NCBI GenBank assembly: GCA_035654655.1
Contig: DASRWI010000012.1
Coordinates: 1-64,000, forward strand
DNA length: 64,000 bases
Reading direction: 5' to 3'
From: DASRWI01 sp035654655
GTDB taxonomy: Bacteria; Bacteroidota; Ignavibacteria; Ignavibacteriales; Ignavibacteriaceae
Every line of letters begins with the position of its first letter. Position 1 is the first letter of the stretch. Of the stretch, positions 9,081-18,087 are shown piece after piece. Below the pieces are notes generated by a model that worked only from the letters and a program-made list of their open reading frames with translations, was not told the origin of the DNA and did not search any database. The translations under genes and the position numbers were made by a program.

Positions 9081-9251
9081 CAATGCACAGCCATTATGTT
9101 AACCTTTCAAACTTAATTTTTTCCTTTTAGATAATATTCCTGTTATTTTTCATTATATAATATTTATTTGTACCAACCTTTTTGTAGTATTGTTGGTCAA
9201 ATGGTTAAAATGTGTTTTGTACTTCTTCTTAAATTTTATTTTGGAGGTTAA

Positions 9252-10208
9252 ATGTTAAATAAATTTTTGTTTACTTTTATGTTAGCTATATGTATGGCGT
9301 TCACTATTAAGGCTCAGCAGGATACTATTATTATCGACGATGAAGAAGTAAATGAAGATAGTCTAAATGTTGATGATTCAGATGATGAATGGGATGAGTG
9401 GAGTGAAGATTGGGAAAAGGACTGGAAGAACCATGAAAAGAATTGGGACTGGAATTTTGATTTCTTTTCTCATAAAAAGCCTGCCATATCTTTAGTTTAT
9501 GGTCAATCAAATGCCAAAATAAAAGATTTTATTCCAGCTTTTGCGAAACCTTATATTGCAGAAATTAAAATTGGATATTCATCTGAAAGAAACAATGAAG
9601 GTCTTCTAATTAATTCTTTTGATTATTTATATTTAAGTAACATCTCGACCAAATTAAATCAGAATGACCCTGCAACAAATGACCTGGAAAATGATTTATG
9701 GAGATTTGGGTTTGGTAATTCCAAAGGTTATTCATATAGATTAGGAACAGCAGCACGAATTACGCCTTACTATACTACAACTTTTGGATGGTCAAAACTT
9801 AATATGTTTGATCAGCCACAGGATAGTTTATCAAATTGGAAACTTGATAGATTTGAAAAGACTTTAAAGTTTGGTACTTCTTCTGAAGGTGGAATTAAAA
9901 TACAAATTATTGACCAGCTTGCGATTGATGCTTCTTATGAAAGAGCTATTATATTTCCACGACATTTATTCTGGAAATGGGCAGGCAGCGCTTTGATTGA
10001 AGGAGCTGCAATGTGGGGTGTTGATGAATTTGTTCAGGCTGTTGGAGAAAATTCTCCTTGGGCAACACCAATTGTAAATTTTGTTTTGAAAAATGGATTG
10101 GCATATGGATTATATGAGTTACGTCAGAAAAATATGAATTGGCCTTTTGAGTCGGAGTCACCGTTAGGATATGACCAGTTCAAAGTTGGATTAACTTTCA
10201 CTTTCTAA
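9252..10208 (+). CDS. Secreted protein with acidic N-terminal region, possible outer-membrane beta-barrel
   Basis: Not recognised as a named family. The 318 residues begin with a signal peptide ending near AFTIKAQQ. Residues about 25-65 are strongly acidic and Trp-rich (DDEWDEWSEDWEKDWKN). The rest has alternating amphipathic stretches and ends in FKVGLTFTF, and a C-terminal aromatic after a strand is typical of outer-membrane beta-barrels. A GGAGG ribosome site precedes the ATG and a terminator follows the stop, so it is a single-gene transcription unit. A barrel is an inference; the function is unknown. Confidence 0.6.
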   Translation: MLNKFLFTFMLAICMAFTIKAQQDTIIIDDEEVNEDSLNVDDSDDEWDEWSEDWEKDWKNHEKNWDWNFDFFSHKKPAISLVYGQSNAKIKDFIPAFAKPYIAEIKIGYSSERNNEGLLINSFDYLYLSNISTKLNQNDPATNDLENDLWRFGFGNSKGYSYRLGTAARITPYYTTTFGWSKLNMFDQPQDSLSNWKLDRFEKTLKFGTSSEGGIKIQIIDQLAIDASYERAIIFPRHLFWKWAGSALIEGAAMWGVDEFVQAVGENSPWATPIVNFVLKNGLAYGLYELRQKNMNWPFESESPLGYDQFKVGLTFTF

Positions 10209-10215
10209 CACCTAT

Positions 10216-10262
10216 AAGCCGGATAATAATGTATTAAAAAACATTTGCTTCCGGCTTTTTTT
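10216..10262 (+). terminator. Rho-independent terminator after the secreted barrel-like protein
   Basis: AAGCCGG at 10216-10222 pairs with CCGGCTT at 10251-10257 and is followed by a run of T. The loop has a small inner pairing (ATGT/ACAT). It begins eight bases after the stop. Confidence 0.8.
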
Positions 10263-10356
10263 TATTCTTTTCACTTCCTTCTTATCTATAACACATTTTT
10301 GATTATCCATACTTGTTAAATTATTTTTTTTGAAGTTATGAATGTAATTGGAAACG

Positions 10357-11430
10357 ATGTTTATAGATAAAGCATTTGATAAGCTCTCTGCTCTTCTACC
10401 TGAAGAGTCGGCTGAAATTGCAGGATTAAAATATGTAGCCGAAGGAAGTACTCCGTGTTTTAGAAGGAGACGAAGAGGAAAGAACTTTGCTTATTATGAC
10501 CATAAAGGTACCATTGTTAAGGATGAAAAAATAATTGAAAGAATAAATTCACTTGTAATCCCTCCTGCCTGGGATAATGTTTGGATTTGTGCAAGCAAGA
10601 ATGGACATATTCAGGCAACAGGGAGAGATGTTAAGGGGCGAAAACAATACATATATCATACAGAGTGGGAGTCCATTCGTAATCAAACTAAATTTTCAAG
10701 AATATTAAAATTCGGAAATACTCTTCCATTTATCAGACAAAAAGTTGAAGAAGATTTACGGTTAAAAAAACTTTCACGTGATAAAGTTTTAGCTCTTATT
10801 GTAAAACTTCTTGATGAAACTAATATCAGGGTCGGCAATGAGGAATACGAAAAAGCAAATAAATCTTATGGGTTAACTACCTTAAAAAATAAACATCTTG
10901 ATGTAAGTGATGGTAAACCAAAATTAATTTTTAAGGGTAAAAGCGGAAAGGAATGGCTGGTTACGATTGAAGATAGAAGGATTGCAAAAATTATTCGTCA
11001 AATTCAGGAACTCCCCGGCCAACAATTATTTCAATATTATGATGAAGAAAATAATGTGCAGACGGCTGATTCATCTTCTGTTAATGAATATATAAAAAGT
11101 ATTTCGAGCGATGATTTTTCTGCCAAGGATTTCAGGACATGGAGTGGTACTGTTGCTGCAGCAATTGAATTTGCAAATCAGACTCCTCCTTTGGGAGAAA
11201 AAGAAGCAAGGAGAATGATTTCCAAAGTAGTTAAGCATGTAGCTCACGAATTATCAAATACTCCTGCAATAAGCAGAAAATATTATATACATCCCGAAAT
11301 TATTAATCTTTATACTGAAGGAAGAATACAAGATGATTTTAATAAATATAAAGCAAAACCAATTGAAGGATTAACTCCTGAAGAGACTGCAGTTTTGTTA
11401 ATGCTTAAAGAAAGAATTAAAGAAGGTTAG
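10357..11430 (+). CDS. DNA topoisomerase IB (poxvirus-like)
   Basis: Type IB topoisomerase of about 357 residues that relaxes supercoils through a 3'-phosphotyrosyl intermediate. The N-terminal domain includes FRRRRRGKNFAYYD and IPPAWDNVWIC; the catalytic domain has the ETNIRVGNEEY segment, KDFRTWSGT and HELSNTPAISRKYYIHPEI, where the Tyr directly before IHP (Tyr310) is the nucleophile. The chosen ATG has a TTG alternative nine bases upstream (10348); an in-frame ATG at 10342 is immediately followed by TAA and cannot be used. The gene stands between two terminated or opposing units, so it is probably transcribed alone. Confidence 0.9.
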   Translation: MFIDKAFDKLSALLPEESAEIAGLKYVAEGSTPCFRRRRRGKNFAYYDHKGTIVKDEKIIERINSLVIPPAWDNVWICASKNGHIQATGRDVKGRKQYIYHTEWESIRNQTKFSRILKFGNTLPFIRQKVEEDLRLKKLSRDKVLALIVKLLDETNIRVGNEEYEKANKSYGLTTLKNKHLDVSDGKPKLIFKGKSGKEWLVTIEDRRIAKIIRQIQELPGQQLFQYYDEENNVQTADSSSVNEYIKSISSDDFSAKDFRTWSGTVAAAIEFANQTPPLGEKEARRMISKVVKHVAHELSNTPAISRKYYIHPEIINLYTEGRIQDDFNKYKAKPIEGLTPEETAVLLMLKERIKEG

Positions 11431-11431
11431 A

Positions 11432-14173
11432 TTATGATTGAGCTGTTGTTTCCTCTATATCTTTGGGAATATTAGAATTTTTTATTTTTAATTCAATTTT
11501 GAAGATGCATCCATTGTCATTTACGCACTTTACATTACCAGCCATTTGATCAACCATAGCTGTTACTAATTGTAATCCAAAGGATTCTGTATTTCTAATA
11601 TCAATATGTTTAGGAAAACCAATTCCGTTATCTTTTACTTCCAAATATGCTTTATCTTCCTCTGTTAAATGGAAAACAATATTTACCTCTCCTTTAATTT
11701 TACCTTTAAATGCATGTTTAATGCAATTAAGAACCAGTTCATTTACTATTAATCCTATATTGATAGCATCATCTATGCTAAGCATATCTTCTTCAATCTT
11801 GAAATTAATATCGGCCAAGATTTCAGATTTATAAGTTGTAAGTAATGTATTGCAAAGTTCCTTTATATAATCCTTAATGCTTACTGATGATATTTGTCTG
11901 CTTTTATACAGTTGTTCGTGAACAATAGCCATAGACCTTATTCTGTTCTGGCTTTCCATAAAACATTCAATTGCTTTAGGATCAGTTATATAATTTGCCT
12001 GAAGACTAAGCAGGCTGGATACTATTTGCAAATTGTTCTTAATACGATGATGAATTTCTCTCAAAAGAAATTCCTTTTCTTTTAATGAAGTTTTAAGATT
12101 TTCTTCCTGTCTTTTTCTTTCGTTAACATTTTTAGTAATAATCGTTATCCCTTCTTTTGAGGGATAGATGCTTATCAAAAACCAATGTTTGTATTCATTA
12201 ATGAAGTACTCGAAAGTTGTAGGTCGTTGATCTGCAACAGCCATATTAAGATGCTTATCATAAATTGTATTTTTAAAAACAGGAAATAATTCAAAAAAGT
12301 TTTTGCCCAAAATTTCCGATTCACTTAAATTATTAATAAAATTTAATGCAGAAGAATTTATAAAATTAATTTTAAAGTCATTGTCTACAGCTATAATAAT
12401 GTCATCAATTCTTAAAAGAACTTCATTTAATCTTCCTCGTGTTTTTTCAAGTTCTTTTTCAACTTCCATTTTGTCTGTTATGTCAAGATTCAGTCCTACC
12501 CAGCCTGTTGTTAATCCATCCTTATCTTTAACAGGCAAACCTTTAGATAAAACATAATTTACTTTTCCATTTTTATCTATTATGCGGTGTGTATGATCCC
12601 AAGGTCTGCCGGTCTTTATAGAATACATCCATTTTCTAAACATAGGCTCTACATCTTCAGGCACCAATCTTTTAGTCCAGCCAAACTGCTGCATTTCTTC
12701 TAAAGTCATATTAAGTAAATCAAGGAATGACTTACTTGTATAAACAACTCTTCCATCAGCATCTGTTTTCCAAACACCATATGGAATAGTTTCTCCCATT
12801 ATACTATATTCTTCTTTAGCCTGTTCGAGGTTTTTTAAGGCATTCTCTGCAAATATTCTTGCTTTTTGTTCTCGGGAAAGTAATTCTTCCTTCTCTTTTT
12901 CTGCTTCTTTCTTTTTAGTTATATCTGTAAATACTAAACCAACATTATCGTCAATCTTTACGGTAATATCTCTTACCCAGAACTTAACTAATCCATTATC
13001 AAATAAAAGCTCAACATCCTTACTCACATTTTTTTCTAATACGTTTACACATTCATCTAAGAACCAATATAAATTCTCCGGGATTAGCTCCTTAGCTTTT
13101 TTCCCTATAACTTCATTAGTAAAGTTTAATAGTTTTAATCCGGCAGGATTTAAATAATCTAAAGTAAAATCAATAACTACATTATCTTTGTCCCTGAATG
13201 GCTTTAATAAAGCGAAACCGTCAGGAGATACTTCCTGAATAATTTTAAATCTTCTCTCCTCTTCAGCAACTTTTTCCTGAGCATTTAATAAATCCTGAAC
13301 ATCAGTAGCTGAAAGGAACAAATTTGTAATTTTACCGGAAGATGAAAATAGATTTTGATACTTAATCAGGAACCATCTATATTCACCTGAAGCTGATTTG
13401 ATCCTAAGTTTAAATTCACCGTTAGAAGTATCTAAAGCAATCTTTAATTTTGTTTGAATATCATCATCGGGATGAATGATATTGTTGAAATCGAGTTTAT
13501 TTTTAAATTCTTTATTTAATCCTAAGTATTCATAAAGCCTGTCATTATAAAATCTTTTATTATTCTCAAAATCTATTTTTATGATAAAATTAGGAGGAGT
13601 ATTGGCAAGAGTTTCAAATTCATCTAAGCTCTTCTTTAGTGCTATTTCGATTTCTTCCTTCCTTTTAATTTCGAAGGAAAGCTGTTCATTAATTTTTCTT
13701 AATTCTTCAGTTCTTAGTCTTACTCTGTATTCAAGTTCTTTATGTGCCTCTAATAATTTTTCATCTGCTTCTTTTTTATTTCTCCTTACTTTAGCATCCT
13801 CTAATTCTCTAAGTATTACCGGAACAAGTCTTTTTAGATTATTTTTATTTAAATAATCAGCAGCACCTTCTTTCATAATAAGTACAGCTTGTTCTTCACC
13901 TATGGCACCTGAAACAAGAATAAATGGTATATCTAAGTTTAATTTTTTAATTAATAAAAGAGCTTCAAGACCACTAAAGGAAGGAAGAAAATAATCAGCA
14001 ATAATTATATCCCATTTTTCAGTAAGAGCATTTTCATAATCAACCGAAGTCCCCACAACCTTATATTCAAAGGATAATCCCTCTTCCTTAAGTTTGTGAA
14101 TTAAAAGAAGATAATCTTCTTCACAATCTTCAAGGATTAATATTTTAATATGTTCCATAAATACTTCGGCCAT
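11432..14173 (-). CDS. Receiver-PAS-histidine kinase hybrid (HisKA_2 type)
   Basis: A 913-residue cytoplasmic signalling protein. Residues 8-125 form a receiver with Asp in IIIADYFLP and Lys in DYLNKN. A coiled coil (about 130-185) and roughly four PAS domains follow (about 185-300, 305-420, 450-575 and 590-690). The kinase end has EIHHRIKNNLQIVSSLLSLQ, the HisKA_2 phospho-acceptor box, then an ATPase domain with the N box NELVLNCIKHAF and DNGIGFP. No membrane segment is evident. An alternative start is Met6 (14158). It is last in a three-gene two-component cluster, three bases after the single-domain regulator, and may take input from it or from the upstream kinase. Confidence 0.85.
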   Translation of the reverse strand: MAEVFMEHIKILILEDCEEDYLLLIHKLKEEGLSFEYKVVGTSVDYENALTEKWDIIIADYFLPSFSGLEALLLIKKLNLDIPFILVSGAIGEEQAVLIMKEGAADYLNKNNLKRLVPVILRELEDAKVRRNKKEADEKLLEAHKELEYRVRLRTEELRKINEQLSFEIKRKEEIEIALKKSLDEFETLANTPPNFIIKIDFENNKRFYNDRLYEYLGLNKEFKNKLDFNNIIHPDDDIQTKLKIALDTSNGEFKLRIKSASGEYRWFLIKYQNLFSSSGKITNLFLSATDVQDLLNAQEKVAEEERRFKIIQEVSPDGFALLKPFRDKDNVVIDFTLDYLNPAGLKLLNFTNEVIGKKAKELIPENLYWFLDECVNVLEKNVSKDVELLFDNGLVKFWVRDITVKIDDNVGLVFTDITKKKEAEKEKEELLSREQKARIFAENALKNLEQAKEEYSIMGETIPYGVWKTDADGRVVYTSKSFLDLLNMTLEEMQQFGWTKRLVPEDVEPMFRKWMYSIKTGRPWDHTHRIIDKNGKVNYVLSKGLPVKDKDGLTTGWVGLNLDITDKMEVEKELEKTRGRLNEVLLRIDDIIIAVDNDFKINFINSSALNFINNLSESEILGKNFFELFPVFKNTIYDKHLNMAVADQRPTTFEYFINEYKHWFLISIYPSKEGITIITKNVNERKRQEENLKTSLKEKEFLLREIHHRIKNNLQIVSSLLSLQANYITDPKAIECFMESQNRIRSMAIVHEQLYKSRQISSVSIKDYIKELCNTLLTTYKSEILADINFKIEEDMLSIDDAINIGLIVNELVLNCIKHAFKGKIKGEVNIVFHLTEEDKAYLEVKDNGIGFPKHIDIRNTESFGLQLVTAMVDQMAGNVKCVNDNGCIFKIELKIKNSNIPKDIEETTAQS

Positions 14174-14176
14174 TAT

Positions 14177-14620
14177 TTAAGGCATCGGTTTATTTAACAA
14201 GAGCCAATACATACCCAATTCTTTTACGATTTTGAAAAAATTATTTAAATCAACAGGTTTTTGAATAAAACTATTTGCTCCAAGATTATAACTTTTTACT
14301 ATATCGCATTCATCAAGTGAACTTGTTAAAATTACAATTGGTTGATACTTATATTTTTCACTTGTTCGTAATGAGCGTAATATTTCTATCCCATCAATTT
14401 TGGGAAGCTTAATGTCCAATAAAATTATTGATATACTAAGTTCATTTATATTGTTACTGGAATATTTTCCCTTACAAAAACAATAATCAAGAGCTTCTGC
14501 TCCATCGCTTATAACAATAATTTCATTTAAAATATTGTTACTTTTTAACGCCTTAAGAGTTAGAGTAATATCATCTTGATTATCCTCTACCAATAAAATT
14601 TTATTTTGTTGCATATTCAT
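14177..14620 (-). CDS. Single-domain response regulator (Rcp1-like)
   Basis: A 147-residue receiver with all canonical residues: the acidic pocket in LLVEDNQDD, the phospho-acceptor Asp in IILLDIKLPKIDG, Ser/Thr in VILTSS and Lys in FIQKPVD. The long loop before the phospho-acceptor is typical of the Rcp1-type regulators paired with phytochrome-like kinases. There is no output domain, so it probably relays phosphate. It lies between two kinase genes on the same strand and is the natural partner of the upstream membrane kinase. Confidence 0.88.
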   Translation of the reverse strand: MNMQQNKILLVEDNQDDITLTLKALKSNNILNEIIVISDGAEALDYCFCKGKYSSNNINELSISIILLDIKLPKIDGIEILRSLRTSEKYKYQPIVILTSSLDECDIVKSYNLGANSFIQKPVDLNNFFKIVKELGMYWLLLNKPMP

Positions 14621-14695
14621 TTAATTATAAAGTATTAAATGTTAAATTTTTGATTTAACCTATTAAATATAAGAGTTAAGAATATTTGTTCAATA

Positions 14696-16306
14696 TTAAA
14701 TATAAAAGTAAAAAGTTGCCCCGTTATCCACATCGGCTTCTGCAAAAATATCTCCTCCGTGTTTCATAAAGATTCTTTTTGCGATTGCTAAACCTATTCC
14801 AATTCCATCAAAATCTTTAGAAGTATGTAATCTTTGAAAGGCAGTAAATAATTTATCTTTATAAGCCATATCAAAACCAACCCCGTTATCTCTTATAAAA
14901 TAAACTTTTCTGTTGTTCTTTTTTGTAGAACCGGCCTCAACAATAATTTTACTACGGCATTTTGAAAATTTAAATGCATTATCTAAAAGATTAGTTATTG
15001 CTATTTTAATTAAATCTTCATCAGCTTTAATGATCATATTGCCTTCTATGTTAAAAAGTATATCATGACCATTTGTGCTAAAATTAAACTCATCATAGAT
15101 ATTTCTGATAAGTGTGGTCAGGTTAAACTCTTTTTTATGAAGTTCTCTTTGCGAAATACGGGAAAGCTTTAGAAGGTCTTCAATTAATTTAGCCATTTTT
15201 TGAGAACTTTTTCTTACTCTAATTAAATATTCTAATGACTCTTCTTTAAAATCATCTTTGTATTCATCATAGAGAATTTTGCTAAAACCATCTATACTTC
15301 TTAAGGGGGCTCTTAAATCATGCGAAACAGAATATGTAAATGCTTCAAGCTCCTTATTGATTAAATTAAGTTCATTTGTTCTTTTAACTACTTTTTCTTC
15401 GAGTTCTGTATTTAACTTTATTATAGTTAATTCGGATTCTTTTCTTTTCAAATCCACTAAATATAATTTATAGGAACTATATAAGACAACTGAAAATATT
15501 AATGCTGAAATTACTAATGATATTAACGAAATTCCAATATTAACATTATATATATGAAACCAGTTAAGCAATGCGGGTTTTAGAAGAATTGCTATAATAG
15601 GAATTGAAACTGCGATAGGTATCCATCTTCTGGCAAGGTAACCCCCTACTGTTTCGGACATTACAATACTCATTATTGACTTATATGGTTGAGATAAAAA
15701 GATACATAATATTATTATTAAGATTAAACCTGTTGCCAATAAGGATGTGCTTATTGAAGCACCTAAACTAATAAATAAGGGTTCATCTAATTTATATCCA
15801 ACAATTCCCATCATACTAATAGCTAATGCTATAAATGCCGGGTAATAAGCAAAAGATTTATACCTATTATTTATAAATATTACAGCAGTTGAGATTAGAA
15901 TAATGTTTATTGTATCATTTAAGGACATTGAAGAATGTCTTTTAGCAAAATAATCGCTAACAATAAACATTTCATCCATAAGTTGAACGTGAAAAATGAA
16001 TTCGGCTAATGTAATTAAACCAATAATAAGAGGGAAAATGGCTATTAATGCAGAATAAAAATTTTTAACTTTAGGGTTTATTTTTGTCTGGTTTAATATA
16101 ATGGCTAATCCAAGTAAAATTAAACAAATTGCGCTATCAAACCTGACGGGATGTTTAACAGAGAATAAATAAATAAAATCAGTATCATTTAAAACCCATC
16201 CTAATGCCACAATTGCCGAAATTAAAATTGTAACTGAGCATAGGACAAATATCAATACTTTAGATTTTAATATATCCCGTAATTTCATAAAAATCTGTTT
16301 TATCAA
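14696..16306 (-). CDS. Membrane histidine kinase with multi-helix N-terminal sensor
   Basis: A 536-residue kinase. About the first 290 residues form some eight hydrophobic helices with no recognised periplasmic domain. A coiled coil leads to a HisKA domain with YSVSHDLRAPLRSIDGFS, then an ATPase domain with N box ITNLLDNAFKFS, RDNGVGFD and GIGIGLAIAKRI, all intact. The DLRAPLRSIDGFS box resembles phytochrome-type kinases, which fits the Rcp1-like regulator encoded next (about 75 bases downstream). Met7 is an alternative start. The signal is unknown; a membrane or energy-state cue is a guess. Confidence 0.85.
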   Translation of the reverse strand: MIKQIFMKLRDILKSKVLIFVLCSVTILISAIVALGWVLNDTDFIYLFSVKHPVRFDSAICLILLGLAIILNQTKINPKVKNFYSALIAIFPLIIGLITLAEFIFHVQLMDEMFIVSDYFAKRHSSMSLNDTINIILISTAVIFINNRYKSFAYYPAFIALAISMMGIVGYKLDEPLFISLGASISTSLLATGLILIIILCIFLSQPYKSIMSIVMSETVGGYLARRWIPIAVSIPIIAILLKPALLNWFHIYNVNIGISLISLVISALIFSVVLYSSYKLYLVDLKRKESELTIIKLNTELEEKVVKRTNELNLINKELEAFTYSVSHDLRAPLRSIDGFSKILYDEYKDDFKEESLEYLIRVRKSSQKMAKLIEDLLKLSRISQRELHKKEFNLTTLIRNIYDEFNFSTNGHDILFNIEGNMIIKADEDLIKIAITNLLDNAFKFSKCRSKIIVEAGSTKKNNRKVYFIRDNGVGFDMAYKDKLFTAFQRLHTSKDFDGIGIGLAIAKRIFMKHGGDIFAEADVDNGATFYFYI

Positions 16307-16380
16307 TTTTATTATAATTTACAAAATAATTTTCTAAAAAGAAGAGTTAATTTTTATAGGTATTGAAGATGTCATAAAAC

Positions 16381-16406
16381 TAAAAAGGAGGTTATAAAAC
16401 CTCCTT
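16381..16406 (-). terminator. Terminator for the DUF438 gene
   Basis: AAGGAGGTT (16385-16393) and AACCTCCTT (16398-16406) are perfectly complementary around ATAA. Read on the minus strand, the stem is followed by a T-rich stretch. It lies just after the DUF438 stop. One arm contains the anti-Shine-Dalgarno word CCTCC, probably by chance. Confidence 0.75.
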
Positions 16407-16412
16407 ACTTCA

Positions 16413-17900
16413 TTATTTATAAAAATATGTATGATATTCAATCTGACTAATTTTCTCTTCTTCTGAAGAAAATCCTTTATCTTTCGCCTTTTGAATTAAA
16501 GGCAGAGGAGGAAATGGAGTTATTAATAAATATCTTTCTCCTGATGCCAGGGTTGCAATCTCATTCATAACTTTATCAGCAGGATGAAATCCTTGAGCTA
16601 AATCTTCACGTGCGTCATAAATTATTTTAGGTTCAGGTCTGCTCATTTTATTCTCTACTCCTTTCAAGTTTTCTACCTGTTCATCATATTGCAAAATTCT
16701 TCTTTCACCATTGAGTTTTCTTAGTTCAGTTAAATTTTGAGTAACTTCAAGAGTACCGAGATATTCATTATTCTCTCCTCTCAAAGCATAATAACATATG
16801 TAAACAAAATTGCCTCTAAGATTAATCCAGAATGCTGCTTTATTTTGTTTGCCTTCCTTAAAATCACTTAATATTTTTTCTACTATATGAACACTATGAG
16901 GAGGATGACAGTATTGAACTTGTCTTCCAATTATTGCCCTGCTTCTTTGGAATATTCTTTCAGTACCTTCAGTAAAAAATCTCACGATATCATCTTTATC
17001 AACAAAAGTTAAATCAAAAGGCATTGTACTAAAGACAGCTATTAATTCATCTAAACTAAAACTTCCTGATGGAAGTTGAATTCTACCGTCAGTTTTAACC
17101 TTGGCTGTCTCTGCAATATTTTCAGGTTTCCATTTTTCTTTAACCTCAACAAGGCAATATCCAATTTCAGGAGTTTGAGTGTAAATTTCATACCAATCAA
17201 TATCCGAAAGAGAATCAATGGACAAAGGAAAAAGTATTTCTTCCTCTTTTTGAATCATATCTTCGACAAGAGTTATAGGGGGCTGCAGAACTTCATCAAT
17301 AATTTTTTTTGCTTCTGATGTATTTGCTTCGTGAGCTTTTGATAATACTTCAACTGAATTTTTTAATCTTTCACGAATCTGGTCATCTTTACCCCACATA
17401 ACAGTTGATGGTCCTGTAATATTATATTTTTCAAGAAAAGGGAATAACAAATTTTCTTTTCGCAAATAATGTTTATCAATATCCATTAAGTTATTAAAGC
17501 TTCCGTGAAGTTTTATTAAATATGGTCCGGCATTTTTATCGGGTAAAGCTTTAATTTGATTAAATAAAGATTTTATAATTTCAACTTCTCTGTTGATAGC
17601 TTTATTTTCTTTTCTAAAGACGGAAACAGGATGAGCAGGATGAAGCTGCTTAACATTTTCATTTACTAAACCTCTAAGGGCATTTGAGTGCAGGTCGCAA
17701 AACTCAAGCATTTTTTCAGTAGGAATACCTTCTGCTATAAGTTCCTGTTCAACAATCAAAACATCTTCATAAGGAACAGTTTTAAGTTTTTCTTCTATTT
17801 CTTTTTGAATAGCTGAAACATCCCCGGGCTCATTGATTTTTTTTAGTAATTCTTTTAAATCACTTAATCTTTTTGACTGATTATTGATTAATTCACTCAT
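16413..17900 (-). CDS. DUF438 / hemerythrin / PAS sensor protein
   Basis: A 495-residue protein of the DUF438 family. The N-terminal DUF438 domain (about 1-95) is followed by a hemerythrin-like helical bundle (about 100-250) with His residues in LHPAHPVSVF, IKLHGSFNN, IDKHYLRKENLLFPFLE and KAHEA, suited to a di-iron site. A PAS domain (about 280-400) begins GSFSLDELIAVFSTMPFDL. The C-terminal segment with KIIYDAREDLAQGFHPADKVM and ITPFPPLPLI is DUF2249-like. Proteins of this type are thought to sense oxygen, NO or iron, but none of this is tested here. It is a single-gene unit with its own terminator, divergent from the M2 peptidase. Confidence 0.85.
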   Translation of the reverse strand: MSELINNQSKRLSDLKELLKKINEPGDVSAIQKEIEEKLKTVPYEDVLIVEQELIAEGIPTEKMLEFCDLHSNALRGLVNENVKQLHPAHPVSVFRKENKAINREVEIIKSLFNQIKALPDKNAGPYLIKLHGSFNNLMDIDKHYLRKENLLFPFLEKYNITGPSTVMWGKDDQIRERLKNSVEVLSKAHEANTSEAKKIIDEVLQPPITLVEDMIQKEEEILFPLSIDSLSDIDWYEIYTQTPEIGYCLVEVKEKWKPENIAETAKVKTDGRIQLPSGSFSLDELIAVFSTMPFDLTFVDKDDIVRFFTEGTERIFQRSRAIIGRQVQYCHPPHSVHIVEKILSDFKEGKQNKAAFWINLRGNFVYICYYALRGENNEYLGTLEVTQNLTELRKLNGERRILQYDEQVENLKGVENKMSRPEPKIIYDAREDLAQGFHPADKVMNEIATLASGERYLLITPFPPLPLIQKAKDKGFSSEEEKISQIEYHTYFYK

Positions 17901-18087
17901 TGAAATTCCTATTGTTTTGAACTTATAAACATTATAAAAATGATGATGAAATAAAATGAAGAATGGGTCTTGACTGTTGTTGATGAGATAAATGTCAGAT
18001 TTAATTATTGAGTTGATTTTTCCTTGATATGACTTAATTTTAAATTTTTAGAATGATTTATTATTTAAAATTATCGGAACCACCAAA

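Larger units (their letters stand above)
8857..9251. other. Intergenic region carrying structured repeats
   Basis: This 395-base gap contains no credible gene. Its first half (8875-9080) is richer in G and C than the surroundings and consists of at least two structured repeat elements described separately. The second half (about 9090-9250) is AT-rich and precedes the secreted protein gene; a GGAGG ribosome site lies just before that ATG. Confidence 0.6.
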